Positions 1-10,835 of a DNA stretch of 64,000 nt are shown here, piece by piece (the first letter of the stretch is position 1; every line of letters begins with the position of its first letter). Origin of the DNA: Lepidurus packardi. Taxonomy: Eukaryota > Arthropoda > Branchiopoda > Notostraca > Triopsidae. The notes under the pieces are model-generated. The model was given only the letters and a program-made list of their open reading frames with translations, was not told where the DNA came from and made no database searches. The stretch lies in NCBI GenBank assembly GCA_023053545.1, contig JAKZAN010000004.1, positions 7,936,001 through 8,000,000 of the forward strand, read 5' to 3'. A program made the translations under genes and the position numbers.

Positions 1-539
1 GTTCTCAAAATGGGCCAAGGTTGGAATTCTGCACCGCTGCAGAAATTAATGTCATTTGATTGCGAGCCCGTTATTATGTAAGATCAAAACTTTATTACTC
101 CTTATAGTTAATATAATCCTGTATTTGTAGGGAAATTTACCCAAGAAAGAGTGCGTACGGCAATGTGTGGGCTGATTGTATAAAATCTATCGAGTGTGTT
201 AAAACTTTGGAGCATGTAACCTTAACTTTGAGCTTGAAGCATCCACATCGTGGACAACTAAGCCTAAGTTTGACTTCCCCTTCAGGTAAGGCTTCAAAAG
301 CGACGTTAATGTGAAAGAAAAGTATGGATAATAATACATTTCATACGATAGGCACACACTCGGAACTTCTGACCATTAGAAGCTTAGATAGTAAGGCGAC
401 CGGCTTGAATTCTTGGACGTTTGCTACAGTTCAATTTTGGGGAGAACGACCAGAAGGTTTATGGACCATTTCTGTATTTAACTACGGTACAGGAAATGGG
501 TCTATTACAGATTGTTCGCTAAAATTGTACGGCACATAA
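1..539 (+). CDS. Proprotein convertase (kexin/furin type), C-terminal P domain, 5' partial
   Basis: Subtilisin-like proprotein convertases cleave precursor proteins after basic residues in the secretory pathway. Three exons are visible: 1-77, 131-285 and 352-539, joined by GT-AG introns of 53 and 66 bp with phases that match. The spliced reading runs through KSAYGNVWADC, TLSLKHPHRGQLSLSLTSPSG, NSWTFATVQFWGERPEG and ends SLKLYGT followed by TAA. The order 'HRGQL-SPSG ... NSW-F-WGE-PEG-W ... LYGT' is the hallmark of the P (Homo B) domain found directly after the catalytic domain in this family. The protein stops right after LYGT, so no Cys-rich region or membrane anchor follows, which suggests a soluble enzyme, as in some PC1/2 or PC7-like members. 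The catalytic domain lies outside the window. Which convertase subfamily it belongs to is not resolved. Confidence 0.85.
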
Positions 540-694
540 CAATAGATGCTCCAATCTAGCGAATACCACAACCTTATTGAGTTATCTCAGTGATGGGTTG
601 GGTAGGTTTTCCTTTAAATAACCTCAAGAACCCAGGCCCAATCCTAAGAATAAGAAATAATACTTAAAATTGAACGCTTACGGAAACTTTTCAG

Positions 695-3061
695 TCACTT
701 TTCCAGATCTTCCGCTTGTTGTAATGTTTCAGGAAGTGGTTGACCAGCAGTTTCGGGTAGGATAATGGTAGCGCCACCAGCAATAAGGGCAGCTATTCCG
801 ATGATTAAATAAGGCAAAGATTCCTCTCGAAGACCCTAAGAAAATGAAAGAGATTCAGAGCTTAATTTTTTGCATTACTTTGAGGTGATAACTTACAAGA
901 CTGGCCACAACAGGAGCCAATATGTTTCCTAAACCACTAAACGTAACGCATAAGCCCATAACAGCACTCCGAGCAGCTGTGGGAAATAGTTCCGTAGTAA
1001 AAGAATACGTTGTTCCAAAAGCCATACTGACGAAAAATTTCCCGATAAGAGAAAACGTGATAATAATTATTGGGTAACCTAAGACGCAGTTAGAGATGAC
1101 AAGATTAAGTCTCTTGTAGTAAGTGATTTTGCTTGTTTAATATGTACCTTTGAGACTACCAGCGATTACGCAGCAAATGCCACAGAATAGGAAAGAGAAA
1201 GATAATAGGACACTTCTCCCAATACGGTCAATAAGGATGATTTCTACCAATGTAGCAGGGATTTCTATCAGCGTTGTTAATTCATAATTGAGGTACATAT
1301 TTCCACCGAGATTGGTGGAAGCCATCGACAACCCGAAATAGCCTAAGCCAGCCACCATCCTGTGAAATGTATTAGGAAATGCTCAATGCTCAATTTTTTA
1401 GAACAAAATTATTAATACTCTCACCAGGCAATGAAGATTACTAAAGCACGTTTGCGAAGGGTGCGGTTTTTGAAAACCAATACCAACGAGCCCGCTTCCT
1501 GCTTTAGGGCTTTTTTGTCAATCTTGGCTTGGTTTTCTCCGAACGCTTCTGTGCTTCTCTAAAGAATGAAAAAATTACTATAGAATTCCAGAAGATTTTG
1601 AAGTACACATGAAGCTAATGGTTGTTACTAGGCAGACTTAACCGGTCCACATTGATTTCTAAATCCTTATTTGTACCTGTATATCCTCAACATCTTTATG
1701 CACATCTAAAGGAAGGAGCATATGACTCGGGATAACCTTCCCATTAGCTTTAGCCGCCACCAGGATTATCTTCTGAGCTTCCAGTAATCTGCCTTGACTG
1801 ATAAGCCAGCGGGGAGACTCGGGCAAAAACCTAGTACGTTCTTATATTATAAAGAATTTTAAAAGAAGGATATTCTAAAGGCATTGTTAATGCGTTACTT
1901 TTTAAGTGAGTCACGACTTACCACCAGTAGAAAAGGAGTAGAAAGACAGGGGCAGACAAGACACATTGTAAAGTTCTCCAGTCCCTTATAAAGTAAGACG
2001 CAATTCCTGTTAACATGTTTCCAACGGTATAACACATTTGAAAGCAAAGGCCAGAAACTGTTCTGTATTCCGTTCCAACCATCTCAACCCCTATTTTTTG
2101 TAAAAATTTGAGGTGAATTTTGTATTTCAACGGACGTCTTCGTAAAAAACTAAATTTACCTGTTATAAAGGCCACCGTGAACATGGATTCTCCCGTAGCT
2201 CCTGCGAAAGCTCTTAGAGTTGTAAAAGTGACGTAATTTGGAGCAAATGCGCATGCTAAATTGAATGTACCCATCCACAGCACCAAAGCAAAGAAGCAAT
2301 ACCGCCTCCCAATCCTACAACAATATCGTAAAATAAAACAAAGAACTAAATTGTAATCTCTTATACTTATCAGCCAGATTCCCAAACGGAAAGGAGCCTA
2401 TTAACATGCCCACCATAAATAAGGATTCTACCAGTGTATGCAAGAATTCATTGTCACAAGTCAATCCAAACTATAGATACAGTACGTTACCTAATAAGTT
2501 AGCATTATTCTTATAGTCTCGTACTGCTATTACTTACTTCAGTGACTAAAGTCGACTTAAATATAGAGTTATCATATACCCAAGATTCACAAGTTATTGT
2601 TTCATTAGTCCACGCTGATTCAGTGTAACATTGCTCTGTTGACGTAAAATTGACGTTGTAGCGTGTGCAAGCACTAACAAGCCCGTCTTCGTTTTCTGGA
2701 GCAGTATTGTTGACCCATGGAGCACTGTACTGAGACCCAGTTTCATTGTCGCAAACAGGAATGTAACATCTATAACAATCAATCAGTATTTACTGTATCA
2801 TTTTGTACAAATATAATACCTATAGTTGGGCAGGCCGCCTACGAAATTGTAACTCATAACAGAACAGGCTGCAAAAACAATCGGAATGGTCATAAGAGCG
2901 TATACTTTGCGTTGAAGTGAACCGAATCCTCCAATGAATTCTAAAATTTGATCGTAATCGAGTGTGATAGCACTTTTTTGTCGTTGCTCAGCTTCTATGG
3001 CTGCTACTTCTAATACAGGAGGTGAAGGATTCACTTGCGAATTGGTTTCTGGGACTGACAT
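695..3061 (-). CDS. SLC22-like MFS transporter, copy A
   Basis: Plasma-membrane major facilitator protein of the SLC22 (organic cation/carnitine/zwitterion) type. Ten exons reconstruct cleanly: 2820-3061, 2538-2769, 2367-2470, 2160-2314, 1922-2090, 1677-1830, 1425-1558, 1148-1359, 897-1078 and 695-835. They sum to 1725 nt (574 residues plus TGA). Family signs: a short cytosolic start with [14 protein letters not shown] before TM1; a Cys- and Asn-glycosylation-rich extracellular loop ([10 protein letters not shown]) between TM1 and TM2; NLADKIGRR after TM2; the SLC22 motif [13 protein letters not shown] after TM6; [13 protein letters not shown] before TM11; and [20 protein letters not shown] at the C-terminus. 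It heads a co-oriented cluster of paralogues. Substrate is unknown; arthropod relatives include carcinine-type and orphan organic cation transporters. No frame-breaking lesion was seen. Confidence 0.88.
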
Positions 3062-3582
3062 AGTGTTTTATATCAACTTTCACCATAATTTAGTGCTTGA
3101 CAAGTTTCACTGCTGTTAGCTCTCTATTATCTGAGCTTATAAAGCACGATGTTGACAGCTCTAACACCCGTTCGAAAAGTTCATCCGTAGGGATGGACAC
3201 GCTTCTTGCTATTGATACGATACCGTCAAGAATATTATGTTTATGTTATATTCATTACATTGCTCCCATCGTTTTTATAGATATCTAATCTTCCTTGCTT
3301 AAAAAAAATAAACGCAGTTTAAGAGTTCAATAGAGGATTCTCCAACGTTTTCTCTTGATAAGGTGAATTTGGTCTGCAATCGCTCTCAATAGGTGACTTG
3401 GATTGAGTTATCTTTCCTTGCCGAACAACGTCGATTATATGAAACATGCCTAAGATCAAAGGTGTTATAAAATTACGTGAATAATTACGTGAATAATTAT
3501 ATAATTAATCAAAGGTGTTATAAAATCAGTGTTATAAAATTATAGTAACATCCCTAAATTCAAGCACTATCATTTGATTACT
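3062..3582. other. Spacer upstream of transporter A
   Basis: No gene is supported here. The first ~230 bp resemble the sequence upstream of transporter B (8248-8420), so it probably carries the shared promoter and 5' UTR. The stretch 3462-3545 is AT-rich with short direct repeats (two copies of an ATTACGTGAATA-like unit, and repeated GTGTTATAAAAT) that the matching place near 8600 lacks. Confidence 0.5.
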
Positions 3583-5105
3583 TAATCAAGATTTTTTGCT
3601 TTTAAAAATGTTGCAGACAGGGTTTATCCCGCTGTTTCCGGCAATATACTCGATCCAACCCCGGCTATTAATTCAGATGTGTAAGTTTTAAGTACACAAA
3701 CAATGGTGATCAATTCCTAATATACCATAAAAGGTTTGCTATGGAGTTAGACTTGAAAGAAGACCAAGATTTGGTTGCTATGTAGCCTATGTGTGGTCAG
3801 TGTTAGAGTCGGAAAACAACACTTAAAAACGGAATAATCCGTTAAATAGTATGGAGTTATTTGTCTGTTACTTCGATGTGAAAATTATCTTTCGCACGTG
3901 TGTTTGCAGTTAGGTTTTTTTATGCAACAAATCTTCTCAAAAGGTTCCGTGCAAAGGTTCTCCTTCCCTAACCTTCTGTAGTAGGAGTAAATTTTTCGGC
4001 CCAGTTTTACGACATAATAGATCGTGACCGTCACTGGACCTCTGGTCCCTGCCTCCGTGGAAACGGGCAGCAGCAGCTCCAAGCTATTTGGACATACCAG
4101 TTCGAGTGTCAAGCGACGGCCTGATGTCATAAACAAAGGGTTGGTAGTTCAGTCAAATAATTAGGATAACTGAGTCACGGGTCAGACATTAAATTCTAAC
4201 AGATATGAAATCCGTCCCTTCCGGAGTGATCCGGAACTCTTCCAAAACCCCCAGCAGTGATACATATGGGCCTACTCCTATTATTGCACTCTTGATGGGT
4301 GTTGGAAATAATTCAGTCCTGAATGAGTAGTCCGTAAAGAAATTACAACGAAAATCTTCGCCAGTAAGGGTAGAGCCAAGGTTGCAATAGGTGCACCGAA
4401 AGGTTTCATGCTTATCTTGAAACTAGCTTGAGTATTAGCTTGAAACGGATTTACTGTATACCCTGGATAAAAGCGGCCGAGAAACAAAAAGCGGAGCCTA
4501 GTGTGAAATAACTATATGAGGCAAGGCTTCTTCCCAGTTTTGTATAAACCTACATTTCTTGCTAATACTGCCAAGATTTCTACGAACATCAGAAGTTCAT
4601 AAGTAAAGAATATATCGCTGTTCAAGTTCGCTGAAAACCTGGACAAACCGGAGTTGGCATGAAAAGCTGTTTTGCTAAAAGACATTCCGAAAAATAATTT
4701 TTCAAATAACATATTAAGTCAAATTAAAAATTTCGTAATTAGTTACCATATTGGAATTGGTATTGCGAGTCTTCGCTCAAAAACCTTGTCTTAAAGGGAT
4801 TCTTCAATCTAATGGATAAATTTGAATTCTTCCAACGTAAATTCATAGCTTCTGTGCTAATAATGTTGCGCATTACCTAAAGTAATTAAAAATTAGTTCG
4901 ATATGTATAACAATTTCTGTTTTCTGTATTTTCTTTGGGAGTGAGCAGTATATAATTTGGCATGACCCGACTATTAAAGGCAGCAGCTTTCAGAATAATC
5001 TGCGCATTTTGTATTCCTCGGCTTATTAAGCAGAACACGGATTATGGGACAACACAACCCCATTAAGTCCCTTTGAAAGGGTTTAAGCTAAGTCACGAAT
5101 TTGGT
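3583..5105 (-). pseudogene. Decayed SLC22-like transporter (sister of copy C), truncated
   Basis: This stretch aligns by eye with exons 6-10 of transporter C (8649-9780) but is broken in several ways. In the exon 10 equivalent the codon after PETAG is TAA (3624-3626 on the plus strand) where copy C has CAA. In the exon 9 equivalent the acceptor corresponding to C's CTTTAG|AT is CTTTCGGT, so the AG is gone. The exon 8 equivalent is split between two frames (SRFSANLNSDIFFTYELLMF in one, LGRFYPGYTVNPF in the other). The exon 6 equivalent (around 4930-5040) lacks the open frame of C. Exons 1-5 are absent: similarity ends near 5105, inside what is intron 5 in C, and convertase-derived sequence follows. 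A dead, truncated duplicate is the simplest reading. Confidence 0.8.
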
Positions 5106-5162
5106 TCAAGTTTGGCAAAAGATCTAAGAATTGCATCTATTTTATGTATGCATCCCCTTTAG

Positions 5163-5334
5163 GTGTAAAACTTCTTACTGGCGGTCGTGTTACAGATGTC
5201 CAAGAAGCAAGAGCTCTTAATTACTGTTTCCAGATGTGTAGCATATTGTTATTAAGTTCTATAAACCTCCCAATGTCGAGAAAGGTGGGATTACCAACGT
5301 AATCCGTTGTTCGTTAACGTTGTACGGTACATAG
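5163..5334 (+). pseudogene. Relic of a second proprotein convertase gene
   Basis: After a possible acceptor (CCTTTAG ending at 5162) the plus strand reads GVKLLTGGRVTDVQEARALN, which resembles the 'G-R-LDG-VTD--EA--' segment of the kexin/furin catalytic domain. About 100 bp on, and in another frame, it reads NVEKGGITNVIRCSLTLYGT followed by TAG, the last strand of a P domain, matching SLKLYGT-stop of the convertase at 1-539. The sequence after the stop (5335-5485) also matches 540-694. Everything between the two pieces, most of the protein, is missing. It marks the left end of the duplicated block that carries transporters B and C. The catalytic-domain match is by eye and less certain than the P-domain end. 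Confidence 0.62.
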
Positions 5335-5486
5335 CAATAGATACTTCGATCTAGCAACCACCATTACCTTGAGTTGTCTCAGTGATGGTTTCGATGGGGT
5401 TTCTTTTAAATAACCTCATGATCCCAGGTCCAATCCTAATAATAATAAAAAAGACTTAAAAGTGAACATTTACGGAAAATTTCCAA

Positions 5487-8247
5487 TCACTTTTCCAGAT
5501 CTTCCGCTTGCTGTAACGTTTCAGGAAGTGGTTGACCAGCAGTTTCGGGTAGAATAATGGTAGCGCCACCAGCAATAAGCGCAGCTATTCCGATGATTAA
5601 ATAAGGCAAAGATTCCTCTCGAAGACCCTAAGAAAAATGAAAGAGATTCAAAGATGAATTTTTTGCATTACTTTGAGGTGATTGCTTACGAGACTGGCCA
5701 CAACAGGAGCCAATATGTTTCCTAGACCGCTAAACGTGACGCATAAGCCCATAACAGCACTCCTAGCAGCCGTGGGGAATAATTCCGTGCTAAAGCAATA
5801 CGTTGCTCCGAAAGCCAAATTGACAAAAAATTTACCCATAAGGGAAAACGTGATAATAATTATTGGGTAACCTAAACGCAGTTAGGGATGACAAGATTAG
5901 GTTTCTTGTCGTAAGTGATTTTGCTTGTGATATTTGTACTGTACTATGGTTTCGAAAAGACGGGTATAGGGAAACCTCTGTGGTCTAATCCTTACCCGTA
6001 GGGTTAATTAAATGTATAATTTCACACCTGCTATCCTCTAAAACTGAGCCGAAAATAAGAAAGTAGAATCCGCCCATACTTTCAGTTGGGGCATTTTCTC
6101 AACTGAAAGTATAGACGGATTCCACCCACTCGGAGTAAAAGCGGATTTCACTTTTTTAGAGTTTTAGTTTGGTTTTAGACAGAAGATCTACAAAGCGGTT
6201 CGACATGAGCAGACTTCACTTAATCCCACTAGTAAGTATTAGACCAAGGAAGTTTCCCTATACCCGTTTTTGGACAGTATTGTACCTTTGAGACTACCAG
6301 CGATTATGCAGCAAATACCACAAAATATGAAAGAGAAAGATAATAGTACACTTCTCCCTATACGGCCAATAAGGAAGATTTCAACCAATGTCGAAGGAAT
6401 TTCTACGAGAGCACTTAATTCATAATTGAGGTACATGTTTCCGACGAGGTTGATCGAAGCCATCGACAACCCAAAATAACCTAGTCCAGCCACCATCCTG
6501 TTAAGTTCATGTATAATTATTCACCTTTTTTTCTTCAGAAAAATGGTATAATCTTACCAGGCGATAAACATAACTAAAGCACGTTTGCGAAGGATGCGGT
6601 TTTTGAAAACCAATACCAACGATCCCGCTTCCTGCTCTAGGGCTTTCTTGTCAATCTTGACTCGGTTTTCCCCGAATGCTTCTGTGCTTTCCTAAAGAAT
6701 GAAAAAAATTACTACATTTGAAAGAATAATGAAGTTAAGGATTGTCACTATTATCTGCGCAGTTGTACAGTACACAATATTTTATAAATGCTTATTTGTA
6801 CCTGTATGTCCTCAACATCTCTATGCACATCTAAAGGAAGGAGCATATGACTCGGGATAATCTTCCCATTAGCTGTAGCCGCTACCAGGATTATTTCCTG
6901 AGCTTCCAGTAATCTGCCTTGACTGATAAGCCAGCGGGGAGACTCGGGCAAAAACCTAATACGTTCTTATATTATAAAAGAATTTTAGAATAATTATATT
7001 TTAAAGGTATTGTAAAAGGTATTTTTAAAGGTAAAGAATTTTAAAATAAGGATATTCTAAAGGCATTGTTAATGTGTTACTTTTTAAGTGAGTCACGACT
7101 TACCACCAGTAGAAAAGGAGTAGAAAGACAGGGGCAGACAAGACAAATTGTAAAGTTCTCCAGTCCCTTATAAAGTAAGACGCAAGTCCTGTTAATAAGC
7201 ATCCAATGGTATAACACACTTGAAAACAAAGGCTGGAAACTGTTCTGTATTCCTTTCCAACCATCTCAACCCCTATTCTTTGTAAAAATTTTTATTCATT
7301 TTGTGTTTTAATTCTTCGTAATATACTAAGTTTACCTGTTATAAATGCCACTGTGTACATGGATTCCCCCGTAGCTCCTGCGAAAGCTCTTAGTGTTGTA
7401 AAAGTGACGTAATTTGGCGCAAATGCGCATGCTACATTGAATGTACCCATCCACAGCACCAAAGCAAAGAAGCAGTACCGCCTCCCAATCCTTCAACAGT
7501 AGTGCAAAATAAAACAAATTAACCTAGAACTAGCTGTAGTTTCTTATACTTATCAGCCAGATTTCCGATTGGAAAGGAGCCTATTAACATGCCTACCATA
7601 AATAAGGATTCTACCAGTGTATGCAAGAATTCCTTTTCACATGTCAGTCCAAACTATAGGTGAATTACGTTAATTAATACGTTAGCATTACACTTATAAT
7701 GCCGTTTTGCTATTGCTTACCTCAGTGACTAAAGTCGACTTAAATATAGAGTTATCATAAACCCAAGAATCACAAGTTATTGTTTCATTAGTCCACACTG
7801 ATTCTGCGTAACATTGCTCTGTCGACGTAAAATTGACGTTGTATCGTGTACAGGAACTAACAAGCTCGTTTTCGTCTTCTGGAGCAGTATTGTTGACCCA
7901 TGGAACATTATAATGAGCACCAGTTTCATTGTCGCAAGTAGGAATGTAACATCTATAACAATCACTCAATATTTACTATATCATTATGTACATATCTGAT
8001 ACCTATAATTGGGTAGGCCGCCTACAAAATTGGAACTCATGACAGAGCAGGCTGTAAAAACGACCGGGAAGGTCATAAGAGCGTATACTTTCCGTTGGAA
8101 TGGACCAATTCCTCCAATGACTTCCAAAATTTGGTCGTAATCGAGTGTGGTAACATTTTGTTGTGGTTGCCCAGCTTCTGTGGCTGGTACTTCTACTACT
8201 GGAATTGAAGGGATCACTTGCGAAATGTTTTCTGGGACTGATGACAT
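5487..8247 (-). CDS. SLC22-like MFS transporter, copy B
   Basis: Close paralogue of copy A with the same ten-exon plan. Readable segments in order: [14 protein letters not shown] start; [14 protein letters not shown]; extracellular loop [19 protein letters not shown] then [34 protein letters not shown]; a TM-rich exon starting [27 protein letters not shown]; and a C-terminus ending [13 protein letters not shown] with TGA at 5487-5489. Exon 8 ends at 6286 and exon 9 starts near 5874. The intron between them is enlarged by a 342 bp inserted element (5940-6281) but GT and AG are intact, so the gene looks functional. Coding and intron sequence are both strikingly similar to copy A. Substrate unknown. 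It is part of the co-oriented transporter cluster. Confidence 0.88.
5940..6281. mobile_element. MITE-like element with imperfect terminal inverted repeats
   Basis: Absent from the same intron in copy A. The left end (ACTATGGTTTCG..., core GACGGGTATAGGGAAAC, then TGGTCTAATCCTTAC) is an imperfect inverted copy of the right end (GTAAGTATTAGACCA ... GTTTCCCTATACCCGT ... GGACAGTAT) over about 55 bp. The middle holds a long hairpin: AGAATCCGCCCATACTTTCA around 6064-6090 pairs with TGAAAGTATAGACGGATTCC around 6102-6124. The element is flanked by GTAC on both sides (5936-5939 and 6282-6285), a likely 4 bp target duplication. It has no coding capacity, so it is a non-autonomous DNA element. The superfamily was not determined. 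Confidence 0.75.
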
Positions 8248-8648
8248 GGTGTTCTATATCAACATTCACCATAATGTAGTACTTGACAAGTTTCACTGCG
8301 GTTAGCTTTCTATTATCTGAGCTTATAAAGCGAAACGCTGGCACCTTTTTATATCCAAGGAATACTCTTTTTACTTTGTATTCACTAAGTTTCTCCCGTC
8401 GTTTTTTTACATATCTGATCTTACGTGCTTAAAGGAAAAAAACGAAGTTTAAAATTTCAACGAAGGATTTTCCCGTCTTTTTTTTTTTGGTTAAGGTGAA
8501 ATTTTTCTGCAAGCTCTGAAGAAGCGACTTGGGTTGACCTCTCTTATTTCTTTGCCAAACAACGTCGAACAAATGATACATGCCTAAGATCAAATACAGT
8601 ATTATGAAATTATGGTGACGTTCCTAAAAATCAATCCCTATCATTTGG
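8248..8648. other. Spacer between transporters C and B
   Basis: No gene is seen. The part nearest transporter B resembles the spacer upstream of copy A and should hold B's promoter and 5' UTR. The far part contains the 3' UTR of transporter C. A run of T near 8470-8487 is the only low-complexity feature. Confidence 0.5.
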
Positions 8649-10835
8649 TTACTTATCAAGGTTTTCCGCTTCTAATAACGTAGCAGGCAGTGTTTGTCCC
8701 GCAGTTTCCGGCAATATACTTGATCCCACGCCGGCTATTAATTGAGATGAGCCGAGTATTAGATACAAAAACATCGGTGAATCAGTTTCCTTGACAAGAA
8801 ATACAAAACTTCAGTTACTGTAAGATCGATAGTATCGAAAGATTTATATCACCACAGTTGTTGTAATTGTAGCTGCTATGCTTCCCAAACCACCAGCAGT
8901 GATACATACTCCCATAATTGTACTCCTGATGGGTGTTGGAAATAATTCCGTAGTGTACGAGTACATCACACTGAATGATATTACAATGCAAATCTTTGCT
9001 AGTAAGGAGAGTGCCAAGGTTGCAATAGGTGCATCTAAAGGTTTCATACTTAGTTGTAAACAACGCTCCTTACACGAGGATTAGCTTAAAATGGATTTAC
9101 AGTACCCTGAATAAAAGCGGCCGAGAAACAAAAAGCGGAACCCAATATGAAAGAACTTGACAAAGCAAGACTTCTTCCTAGTTTTTCGTAAACCCACATT
9201 CCTGCAAATACTGCTAAGATTTCTACCAACATGGAAAGTTCATAATTAAGGAATATATTGCCGTTCAAGTTCGCTGAAGACATGGACAAACCATAATAGC
9301 CATGAAATGCTGTTATCCTAACATAAATTCCGAAGATAATTTTTTCAAGTAAAATATTAAGTCAAAGTAAATATTTCATAATTATTTACCATATTGGGAT
9401 TAGTATTGCGAGTCTTCGCTTTAAAGAAGCTGATTTGAAGAGCTCTTTCAATCCGATGGATGAATTTGAACTCTTTTGTGACGTAGAATTCAAAGCTTCT
9501 GTGTTGGGCTAATAGGGTTACGAATTAGCTAAATTATTTAAAAAGTAATTCCAATTGTACCACAATTTCTGTGTTTTCTGTATTTTCTTTGGGAGTGAGC
9601 AGCATATGACTTGGTATGACTCGACCATTAAAAGCAGCAGCTTTTAGAATAATCTTCTGCGCTTTTAATTGTTCTCCTCGGCTGACTAACCATAGTACCG
9701 ATTCCGGGACGACCCTATTTCAACACAATTCGGTTAAATCACTTGAAAGGGTTTAAGCTGAGTCACGAATTTGAAAGACAATAAGTTTAGAAAAAGGCGT
9801 TGCTAATTAAGTTATATGAATTTGCTTACAGGCGATAAAAAAGGAATAAGAAATAAGGTATGGCCGAGATCAACTGCAGTGTTCTCCATTGACGTACGAA
9901 AAATGCAACGGCACCCAGCAACACACCTCCTAATGCAAATATGGCCTGACCTAGAAAACCAACCAGCGTTCGATAACGTGGACCCACGAGTTCCACACCT
10001 GTGCAAATTGAAATCACGTTCTTTTTGTAAGATCCAATACCGTAAACATCTGACTCATGCACGTACCGAGGATGAACGCCACCTGAAAGATAGATGATCC
10101 GGCTGCCCCGGCCAGAAATCGAAAGACTACGTAGACGACGTAGTTTGTTGCCAGGGCACATGCTAGGTTGCAACAACCCATCCAAGTGCAGAGATAGAAG
10201 AACATAGTTTTTCTACCAAACCTTTCGCCCAAAATAATGCTATTAATATGGGTGATTTTGTTAACGTCTGAAAGCGTGAGATTCATCCCCGTAAAGATAA
10301 ACATACCGATCACTCAAGCTCCCTACGGGAATGCAACTTGAGAGCATTCCAATCATGTATAAGGAGCCGACCAAAGTCTGTTTCCATTTGTTGTTGCACA
10401 CCAAATTGAACTACAAAACAATTATTTCTTGTCATAAGCCAATCCTTTCAAGAGCCTCGGCGAATTACTTCCGAAACCAAAGTCGATTCGAACGGGGAAG
10501 GTTCATAAGTCCATTCGTTACAATTTTCGCAAACTGAAGCGTTAAGCCAATTCTCCGAATCATTAGTCCGATTCGTGCATCTGAATAAAAAGTGTATTGC
10601 GAAGGTTATGTTTGTTAAGCTCAACTTTTACTTACTGGTATTGAGGAGAAAAGCCAACAAAGGAGAACAGATGAACAGAGTAAGCACTCATCATAATAGG
10701 TAAACACATTAGCAAGTACGTGAGACGTTGATATCTTCCAAATTCTCCGATAGTTTTCAAAATTTCGTCGTAATCCAATAAGTTAGTCTCTTGTATAATT
10801 ACTGTACCCACTTTTTCTGTACTCATGTTGTCCAT
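8649..10835 (-). CDS. SLC22-like MFS transporter, copy C
   Basis: A more diverged member of the cluster, apparently intact. Exons read: MDNMSTEKVGTV start with LDYDEILKTIGEFGRYQ (exon 1, from 10835); a shortened extracellular loop with Cys and Asn (CTNRTNDSENW, then CNEWTYEP); MIGMLSSCIPVGSLSDR joined to FGRKTMFFYLCTWMG; GVELVGPRYRTLVGF; VVPESVLWLVSRGEQLKAQ; HGYYGLSMSSANLNGN; ELFPTPIRSTIMG; and [20 protein letters not shown] ending in TAA at 8649-8651. The exon 8-9 junction keeps phase only if exon 9 begins after CTTTAG, giving IQ-DAPIATLALSLL. The last intron ends at 8790 (TCAAG|GAA). The extracellular loop is about half the length seen in A and B, so substrate handling may differ. Confidence 0.82.

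Noticed and set aside
9053-9120. Apparent phase break between exons 8 and 9 of transporter C
   Set aside because: It disappears when the acceptor is taken as CTTTAG|AT rather than the earlier AACTAAG; the gene then reads through intact.
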